In this document: piece by piece, positions 29,235-37,060 of the stretch | Position numbering within the stretch: position 1 is the first letter of the stretch | How the letters are laid out: each line of letters begins with the position of its first letter | Source: Elysia marginata | Lineage: Eukaryota; Mollusca; Gastropoda; Plakobranchidae | DNA: 37,060 nucleotides | Assembly (NCBI GenBank): GCA_019649035.1 | Contig: BMAT01001713.1 | Location: 2,142 to 39,201, forward strand | Direction of reading: 5' to 3' | Program-made: the position numbers and the translations under genes | The notes under the pieces: model-generated | Databases searched by the model: none | Told to the model about the DNA's origin: nothing | What the model saw: only the letters and a program-made list of their open reading frames with translations

Positions 29235-31499
29235 CTTGAGTTTTGGCAAAGATTTTCAACTGCAATCAAAATTTAATAGCAAAATTTTTTCAAGAATCAA
29301 TTTTTTTTTTTTGTATATTAAAGCTAATAACGACTCTTTCAAGGTGAAAGAAAAATTGCTCTAGATAGCAAATGGTTTTTATTGTAATATGTATGAGGCT
29401 GTGATTGTCATTTGTAATGTTAGACAAGTATTTTTATTTGATTTAGTCATTTACAAAGAAAATAAGAATTGCAATAAGTCCTGTTTTGAAAAGGCTTTTA
29501 AAGCCTATACATCCCTCTTAAACTACATCATTTTCAATCATTGAAAATTTTACGTATAGATATCTTACTGATTAAATTTTTAAATAAAATAAGAGAAAAT
29601 ACGAAAAACCTAATTGAAAATCTTTGGTGTTGAGGGCGGAGAAAATGTTCACCTCTAACAGAGGTGCGAACTCTGCATCAGCCTTAACTGTACAAGCCAA
29701 TTAAAGAAATGTATTGTCTAAAAAAAAAAAAAGTATATCATTGCAGTTAATACCCCTAAATTTAGAGATGTCTCCCATCCAAGGTAAATGAATCCAATGT
29801 CACAATTTTCACCTTTAAAGAAATTACTGTTTTGAACGAGACATTTTGTTAAGTTTCCATGCGTCAAAAGTTTTATGAAATTATCAATATTTTGTATGAA
29901 GATACATTAAAACTTTTGGTAGTTTAAAATATAGAAAAAAGAAGAAAAGCAGACCTTTGAATAACGTTTTCTCCAAAACTTAATTTCTGACCTGCAACTC
30001 ATTCACCCTGGACACCTATAGGGGGTGCGGTTCTTTTAGTTTAAAAAATGCCTTCTAAAAAAACCTGTCAATATTGTATAGTGTACAATGCAGTAAAATT
30101 AAATTCCTAAACCATCCCAATGGCCGTGTTATTGTTAGCGTCGACTGTTTCATGCGAATGCCTGAAAACTAATACCTGGCTCCTAAAAAGTTCACAAGTT
30201 TTACTTTAGGTCTATTTCAGTATTTGATTTGATGTATCCAGTACACACAGGCAGTAGCATTTTTATAAAATAGTCTTTGTAATTGATGTGTTGAAACTAA
30301 CAGTACTATGGTTTTAAACAAATTTGAGTATCTTTTCGGTAAGCCCATAACTTGGTTTTTCGCTGACGCTGGCACAATGACTTGTTCTGAAAACCCTATG
30401 TACTGTAGTCTCGGTAGTGATATTTCAAACCTTGGAAATTACCTGGGAAATCTAATACTATTTTCAGAATTTGTTACCCCAAAATCACTGTGCATGCAAA
30501 TTTTCATTGCTATAATCTCAATAGTTTTCTAGTTATAAATGCCTTCGACTTGAGTGTAAAAACAGCATAAAATATATCGCGCATCTGAGTTTGTTGCTAT
30601 TTAGTCTATTATAAAGGTCATACAAATGAAAAAGGTTAAAATAAAAATTCACAACTTTTTTGTTCATGTCACTTTAAGTCCTCTTTAGGCCTATAATATG
30701 AAAAAAAAATTTGGATTGGCATTGCTACATTGTATCACTGATCGGAATCGTATTTTCAGATAACGAAATAATCTGAGTAACCTTGACCAACACACCATAA
30801 CCCATAATTTTTTTATACCACTGTAATAAATTACGGGCAAACCGTTAGGCCTATGACATTCTACCCTCATCTAGAATCTAATCTAGAGCTATTAAGAATC
30901 TAGCGGATAACTTGATTCTAAATTTAAGGGACATAGATTAGGCTAGATCGACACCTAGTTTGGGGCTAGGCAGTAGTAAACAAAGATTATGGCAGATCAG
31001 AAAGTTATCATGTAGATCTAGATCTAGAGTTAACAACGTGTGGAGAAGCAGATTCTAAATTTTAAATCAAATATTTGCATAGATCTAGATTGATATGATA
31101 GTCCTGCCTTCATAGACTAGAATGTGGAAGTAAAATTTAAATGAATCTAGAACCTAGATCTTAGAGAGCATGTCAAAACTTTCACCTCGATTTAAAATTA
31201 AAGGCAAATGTACACTTAAATCTATTTTAGATTTTCTTGACAATAGCATAAACTTGCATCAGATCTTCTTGTGTTGTAAGCTTCGTATTTTCCTGTACGT
31301 GCGGCAGGGCAACATCAATGAATATTACAAACAAAATGGTGAGAGTATCTTCCCTTGGATAGTGTTAGGCGCACGTACGTGTTCTTAGTGAAAATTTTGT
31401 GTTTACACCCTGTCCTCGTTTAACCCACCAGTCCTAAACGAGCTAGATTTAGTCCTAGGTCACGGCCACAGCTAGGCTATAACTGTTTGCTTTCAACCT
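29235..31499. other. Intergenic region upstream of EIF2B3
   Basis: Divergent region between EIF2B3 and the aldo-keto reductase. It should hold the EIF2B3 5' non-coding exon and promoter, which could not be placed. From 30870 to 31160 it is dense in TCTAGA/AGATCT-type palindromes. No protein-coding exon was recognised. Confidence 0.4.
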
Positions 31500-31606
31500 T
31501 TGACCCTGTGTTCAGTTTTCAGTTTCACACACTCGGCTTCACAAGTTCACTTTTAGTGGCACAGTCACTCAGATAAAACGGCGAAGAGCTTCAGATCCTT
31601 TGCAAG
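31500..31606 (+). promoter_or_regulatory. Possible 5' non-coding exon/promoter region of the aldo-keto reductase gene
   Basis: The coding exon at 33736 is preceded by a splice acceptor, so a 5' exon must lie upstream. A good donor (gcaag/gtaggc at 31607) ends a comparatively GC-rich stretch that stands out from its AT-rich surroundings. No TATA box or transcription start could be placed. Speculative; cDNA would decide. Confidence 0.25.
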
Positions 31607-33728
31607 GTAGGCCCAAAATCTAGATTAGATTCTATCTCACTTTGGATTATTTTTTAAAGTACACTACTAAATACAGATCAAGAATTCATAATTATTTTGT
31701 AAGGTAAATATTCCAGCTCTAAGAGTAGCCTACAGACAAAACAAGTAAGCTATTGGCTTTACGCTTTCATCTGACAAAACAAAAGTAAAAACGTATAGAT
31801 CTAAGCTCTAGGTGGGCATACGATTAACATAATGTTTTGAAAAGCAATACAAAATTATAACAATGATAACATTAAGAAATAAAAACATAAAGATAAAATT
31901 TGGGCGTAGGAAGAAAATAAAAGTAGGCTAGCCTACTTAAAAATCTAGATCTATCTAGATCTACAGTCTACTGAAGGATGCCCCCCCCCAAATAAAAATG
32001 CCTTTGGGTTTCCTTCTCAACAAAGATCTACGCTGGAGAGCAGCTAAGTCTATTCTCAATGCCATCCGTCTTGTAACTAAAACATAATTATAGTTGATTT
32101 CAGTTTAACTAATTCTCATTTTTTTCCTTCTACCATTGTGATCATTATTTTTTCAATTATCATTATCTGCCACAATTTTCATGATTTCCCCCCGTTTGTT
32201 TCTGGGAGTCCTTTCTGTAGATCTTTATCTAGATTTCTAGGTACTTTTATTTTCTTCTTACACCAACTTTCCACATCTTTATATTTTTTTTCTTTACTGT
32301 TATGTTGTAAATTTTAAATATTTTGTAGGCCTATTGTTTAAATGCTTTTCTTTTATTGTTAGTTGTTGCATGCAAAAGTCTCATACATTTTTATTTTTTT
32401 CTCATTAAGGTGTAAAGCCAAAAGTTTACTTGTTTCGTCTGTACTCTAATAGCTGGAATATTTACTTAACTAAATAATTTTTAATTTGCTTTTAAAACCA
32501 CACAGCTCTACTATGGCTCTCGTTAAATGTTCATAAGATTTAGAATGTAGGATAGGATTTCTGCACTCTGGTGCTACCATTATATTTAATTAGAAATTAC
32601 TCGTCTTTACCTTTTATTTCGTCAATAATGTTTGTTATAAAGAAAATGAATGCATCTCATTGCTCAGGACCCTTATATTTTATGCACATGTATACATGTC
32701 GATCTAGATCTAGAATTTGTTATCATAAAGTTTACGCTAAGCTAGGGTGGCACCCCTGTGAGGGAATCCTTCCAAATCTAGATCTTCTAATCTCCAGAGT
32801 CCAGTAGCCAGCCTAAATGGTTCTGACGTATACCTGAGCAGGATCACATGAGTCTTGGGAAAACACTTATCTCTTCCATTTTCTCTTGCAGATTGTCATG
32901 CCTTTTTGTGGCTCGATGAAAAATATTTTGCAGCTTGTATAAAGCAGTCTTAAAAATTTTTCAAATGCAATTCTGCACCAATAGTGATAATAGCATGGTA
33001 GATATTGGTCAGAACCATTGGTTAAAATAGTGCTGTTGTGCCAGTTAAACTTAATGTGGCCTTTAGGTGTGTAAATTGCTTGAATCTCTCTCATCAATGA
33101 TCACTAAGCACTCAGGGGCTGATGGACTCAAATCTCACCTACATATGCCTGAGCTGAGCCATGGTAGAGTAATGAATGTGTTCTAACCTAATAGATTATT
33201 AGAATAATTTATTACTAGTCTTCGCACGTTGTATCATGTGCACATTTTAGAACTGGTGTGCTAGAGTGTGAGCTTATGCAATCTTTTGTGTGGATATTGT
33301 GTTCTGTTAATAGTAAAAGGAAATGTTTTCAAGGCCATTTTAATGCAAAATTTTTTTAAAGCATTGTCGTTTTAAGAAAAAAGCATTTCAACCCTTGACA
33401 TGATTAGGGGGTCTAACCTTAATTTTTTTTTTCTTTTTGGGAACAGAGACTCAATTCAAGGTCACCAAACAAGAGAAGAAAAATTTTTGTTTCAGGTTTA
33501 AATATAGAAGGACTAGGGGTGGGGTGGGGGGCAGCTGTATTTGACTTGTAATTGCTACTTTAAAGAGAATAAAATTCTTATAGTGTAAAAGATGTTGTTA
33601 AATTTAAAACTTGAGATTTTTCTAGGTTTTATTCATTATAGGTTGTTTTTGTGTGTCACATTTTTCCGTTTGTTTTTCACTGTCTCTAGTTTTTAGTACA
33701 ATAAGCCAAACATATTTCCTCTTTCTAG
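31607..33728. other. Upstream region or first intron of the aldo-keto reductase
   Basis: AT-rich, with further tctagatc clusters at 31944-31965, 32700-32713 and 32775-32785. Open frames on both strands are short and show no family signature. Confidence 0.4.
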
Positions 33729-33735
33729 GCAAATC

Positions 33736-33849
33736 ATGGAACGCATCACACTCAAAGGCACGGACTTGAAAGTTTCACCCGTCTGTCTTGGCACTTGGCA
33801 GTTTAATGATGGTGGCCAAGATATTACATGGTCTCCTCAGGCAGCAGAA
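33736..33849 (+). CDS. Aldo-keto reductase, first coding exon (gene continues past window)
   Basis: Begins ATG after a strong acceptor (ttcctctttctag, ending 33728) and ends at donor gtaaac. It encodes MERITLKGTDLKVSPVCLGT then WQFNDGGQDITWSPQAAE. The pattern LK-x-T-x-LKVSPVCLGTWQF is the first beta-hairpin and strand of the NAD(P)H-dependent aldo-keto reductase barrel (compare G-x-TGLKVS-x-LGLGTW). The acceptor just before the ATG implies an upstream non-coding exon. The catalytic Asp-Tyr-Lys-His residues would lie in later exons, and none could be recognised in the remaining 3.2 kb. Confidence 0.75.
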
Positions 33850-34480
33850 GTAAACTTTTTTATGTTGTCATTTTCATTTTTTGCTGTTTACACAGTACAC
33901 TTTTCTTGCAATATGCGCTGGTAAAGAAAAAATATTCAAGCCTAACTTTTAAATACAGCATGCACCAGTTGGTGATTGTTTTGCTTCGTCATTTATAGAA
34001 TATTATTTTTAAAACAATATAAGATTTAAGGGTTTTCTCTCCTTTTAATTGAGACGAATTTTGCAAAGAAAGAGCCCTGGACCTTATTAAGTTTTCATTC
34101 TGAAATGCAAGTGAATCAATATTCTTGTTTTTATTGATTTAGTTTTTAGTGAAGGGAAAAGAATGTCATCTAATATGTTGAGTTGCTTCTTTCAAATAGC
34201 TTTTTCAATGTTTTATCTTTTGATTGCAATAAGTTGGCAGCAAATTCACTGCTAAAATACTTATATTATTGTGTAAAGCTATTCAAAGCTTAAAACAGGC
34301 CATAAATATGGTTATATGTATATAAACTAATTACTAAAAATACCTTGTCTAACGATAGATTTAGTCTATACAATCATACACTTATTGTAAATAAAAGCAG
34401 CAGAGGTACTATATATCTTTTCTCTTTTACCTTTCTGTATGACACTATTTTACAAGATTATGATGTTAAAAGTTCATGGT
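33850..34480. other. Aldo-keto reductase intron, nothing recognised
   Basis: AT-rich intron sequence after the first coding exon. No second exon of the reductase was found here. Confidence 0.5.
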
Positions 34481-34485
34481 GTTTG

Positions 34486-34730
34486 GCTATGGTAACTCCA
34501 AGTGGGTCTGTAGCACAGACCTCAACCTATAAATAGCTAGACCGCTCGCAGAGGGCGAAAAAGCGGGCCGGCAAGAAGCCATACCAACTTGTGTCAAGTC
34601 GGTACCAGATGCAAAATGTAGGTGTCGTCAGAGCTCTTCCACTCCTATTCAAAGAGTTATCAAGAATGCGATTTCATGAGAGAATTAGAGTAGCCGTTCT
34701 TGGCTGAAAGGCAGCCAAGGCATAAGCGCA
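34486..34730. repeat. GC-rich hairpin-bearing island, unclassified
   Basis: Clearly higher GC than its surroundings. Contains the perfect hairpins ggtctgt-agc-acagacc and ttggctg-aaagg-cagccaa, and a smaller cttg-tgt-caag. The - strand has a mostly open frame including RALTTPTFCIWYRLDTSWYG followed by FLPARFFALCERS, with one stop nearer its start. Probably a fragment of a transposable element; family not recognised. Confidence 0.45.
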
Positions 34731-35982
34731 TTTTTTCTTCTAGTTTTCATTGTTTTGTTTCCTTCAAACTATTTAGTATTGCCTTGATAATTTATCACTA
34801 TTAACTATTGAAATTTAAAACAATAAACCATCTTACTTTTGTAAGTCGAACATTTCATCAGACAAAGCAATATCTTTTGTTTTTTCACTGTTTTGAAAGC
34901 CTAAATTCTCTATAATAACTACATGTATATTTATCGCATATCGGCTTTGCATTACGTGCTTTTAATGTTTCATACGTGTTTTTTCTTTGTAAAACTAAAA
35001 GCTTAATGCTCACATGAGCTATTTTGTGTGAAATGCAAGAGAAAAGGGAATGTCATAAGCGACTGATTGCAGCTATTCAAGCAAACCGTTGCATGTTGGT
35101 CCTCTTTACTTAAATGAAAATGAACCCGCGCTGGTTTCATTTAAAGCTCTCTCTATCGTGTCTGTTGGCTCTGCAGTAGCAAAAAAAAAACTACTATGGC
35201 TACATTTTGGCCTTTTACGGCAAAAATCTTTTGTACGTTTAAAGGGCAAAAAAAAACAAAAAAACTTTAAGTTTATTGTTAAAAACCTATCAATTTCTAG
35301 GTCTATAATTATGTTTTGATAAACATTTTGCATGTGCGCCTAAAAATTTAATAGCTTGTTTTAATCTTAGCGAAATGGATTTTTTCAACGTCGTCCATTA
35401 CGTATTTAGCAATTTTTCTTCCTTAGCCATGAAAGACATATTGATTTTCTTTATTGTTACGTTCACCAGCAACGTATCGGTAAAGTTGGAAAGACCTGTC
35501 TAACAATTGGTGTCGTTTATTATTTTATTTTATCATTATCTCATATACAAAATTTTTTTAATAATAGCAAAGATAAAGAAAAGAAGCCGCAAATTGCCGC
35601 ATGTAGGCCCTATAAGTTAACGTTGAAAAAGACACGTAGCTTGATAAATTGAGTGCAAAATGTGCAAACATAATACTAAAAATCTCCGCATTTTTTTTCT
35701 TGGAATGAATCAAGGTAATTGTACTTTAAATGTAAGCCTAAGTGAATTAAAAAAGAAGTATTCTGTTATTGGTAACGCTAAGAAAGCATTGTTTTTTATG
35801 TCTTGTGGTGGACACGACCTTTCAACCAGGAACGATAACTCTTGTTTTCCCGCTAATCTAATTCCCGATAAAAGAGAGCGGGATATAAATAAACTACATT
35901 ACTATTACATGTATTAGAAAAACACAACGAGACGATATACTGGTCATCATGGTGCACACCTGCTGTGTTTTCAAGTGACCAT
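34731..35982. other. Aldo-keto reductase intron, nothing recognised
   Basis: AT-rich; short open frames without family features. Confidence 0.45.
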
Positions 35983-36355
35983 CACATGCAAATATAACTG
36001 GTTTAACTCAGGTTTGTCTGGCACTTGGAAAGAGAGAGAGAGAGTGTGAAACTGAAAGCGTATGTGATTAACGGATTTATTTAAAGTTTGTCTGGTGCTT
36101 GGAGAGAGAGAGAGAGAGAGGAAAATGAATATATACGGGTTGATTGGTGAGGGGAGAGCTTGGAAAGCATAAGTTCTCATAATATATTACCTGGTCTTGT
36201 TCGTATTTCAGTTAATGTATTCGTACCTGTGGAGTCATTAATTTTTAATAAATAGTACCTGTAAATCTGCATTGGTACACAAAGTTCATATAACTCAACA
36301 GACAGTGACACTCACACGCAAATATAACTGGTTAAAGTCAGGCTTATCTGGCATT

Positions 36356-36393
<38 letters not shown>

Positions 36394-36640
36394 ATGATTA
36401 GCGGATTTTTTTAAACGTTGGTCTGGCGCTTGGAGAGAGAGGAAAAATGAATATCTAAGGTTTTACTGGCGAGGGGAGAGCTTGGAAAGCTTAAGTTCTA
36501 GTATGTTACCTGATCTTGTTTGTGTTTTAATTGATATATTTGTGATCTGTAGAGTCATTAACTTTTAACAATTAGTTACGGTAAATCTGTACAAAAAGTT
36601 TACATAACTGATACTCACACGCAAATATTACTTTTTACCA
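35983..36640. repeat. Tandem repeat, about 300-330 bp unit
   Basis: Units begin cacatgcaaatataactggt (35983), cacacgcaaatataactggt (36313) and cacacgcaaatatta (36616, start only), i.e. periods of 330 and 303 bp. Shared internal blocks: gtctggc-cttgg(ag)n occurring twice per unit, gattaacggattt, ggggagagcttggaaagc, cctg-tcttgtt and gagtcattaa. Variation in the (AG)n tracts explains part of the length difference. Confidence 0.85.
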
Positions 36641-37020
36641 TATTCTAAGTAGGCCTATTCTGTTTGCGGTTTATTGTCACTTCTACAACAGTAACAAACA
36701 GCTGGTTTTCTGTAGTAGTGTTTCAGGGTTGTGATTATACGTGCTTTTCTGACAATAACTTTTAATTATGAAAAACATTATTTAACAAGATTAGTTGTGT
36801 TACCATTATTAAGAATGATATATAATAATGCATGCTAAGATAACAGATTCATATGTCAGATGATTTTTTACGTTTTCGAATATGTACATTTTTGTTATGT
36901 TTTGTCTTTCTGGTAGTGCAAGGGCTAACTTCCTTGACGAGACAAATAAATAGTTACTTCAAATCTTAATTATCATTGCTCCTCTGATATGAACGTGAAA
37001 GTTGTACTAAGACTGTAGCG

Positions 37021-37060
37021 CTCCTTCTCTCTTCGTCTCTCTCTTCGTCTCTCTCTCTCT
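37021..37060. repeat. (CTCTCTTCGT)n / (CT)n microsatellite at window end
   Basis: Repeats of ctctcttcgt followed by (CT)n running off the right edge. Confidence 0.85.

Noticed and set aside
29235..29249. In-frame upstream extension of the EIF2B3 start (TTG codon)
   Set aside because: There is no ATG in the extension; the first ATG at 29234 begins a protein that fits the family, and a splice acceptor lies just upstream.
1..37060. CRISPR arrays, bacterial operons, viral integrations or toxin genes
   Set aside because: No regularly spaced direct repeats, no prokaryotic-style gene packing and no viral structural or replication proteins were seen; the reverse transcriptase fragments are non-LTR LINEs.

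Overview
This is a window of AT-rich animal nuclear DNA. Its coding sequence is split into short exons by GT-AG introns, and the rest is dense in tRNA-derived SINEs, LINE remnants, MITE-like elements and (CT)n/(GA)n microsatellites. Repeat style, the frequent ACATGTA palindrome and the gene content suggest a mollusc, most likely a gastropod. That assignment is an inference; no species-diagnostic sequence was recognised.

Layout. (1) 424-11240, + strand: eleven exons giving the C-terminal two thirds of a fatty acid amide hydrolase (FAAH-like serine amidase). The 5' exons lie left of the window. (2) 29234 down to about 15154, - strand: an essentially complete gene for the gamma subunit of translation initiation factor eIF2B (EIF2B3). 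Eleven exons are well supported and a twelfth, terminal one is tentative. (3) 33736-33849, + strand: the first coding exon of an aldo-keto reductase whose remaining exons lie beyond the right edge. FAAH and EIF2B3 converge on about 3.9 kb of AT-rich sequence. EIF2B3 and the reductase diverge from about 4.5 kb. The three genes are ordinary housekeeping or metabolic genes with no evident functional link.

Repeats. Two SINE families were recognised from their RNA polymerase III A/B boxes. One copy sits inside a GA-rich tandem repeat with a 14-bp target-site duplication. An eroded LINE (1115-1860), a 5'-truncated CR1/Rex-like LINE (17843-19136) and three MITE-like elements sit in introns. A roughly 300-330 bp tandem repeat lies near the right edge.

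Odd points. The FAAH gene has an intron whose donor reads GA instead of GT. A likely short coding segment after exon 4 is missing or frameshifted. Exact direct and inverted copies of its last intron/exon boundary lie about 0.7 kb downstream. These could mean a decaying gene copy, real non-canonical splicing, or assembly error. I found no clearly new multi-gene system.
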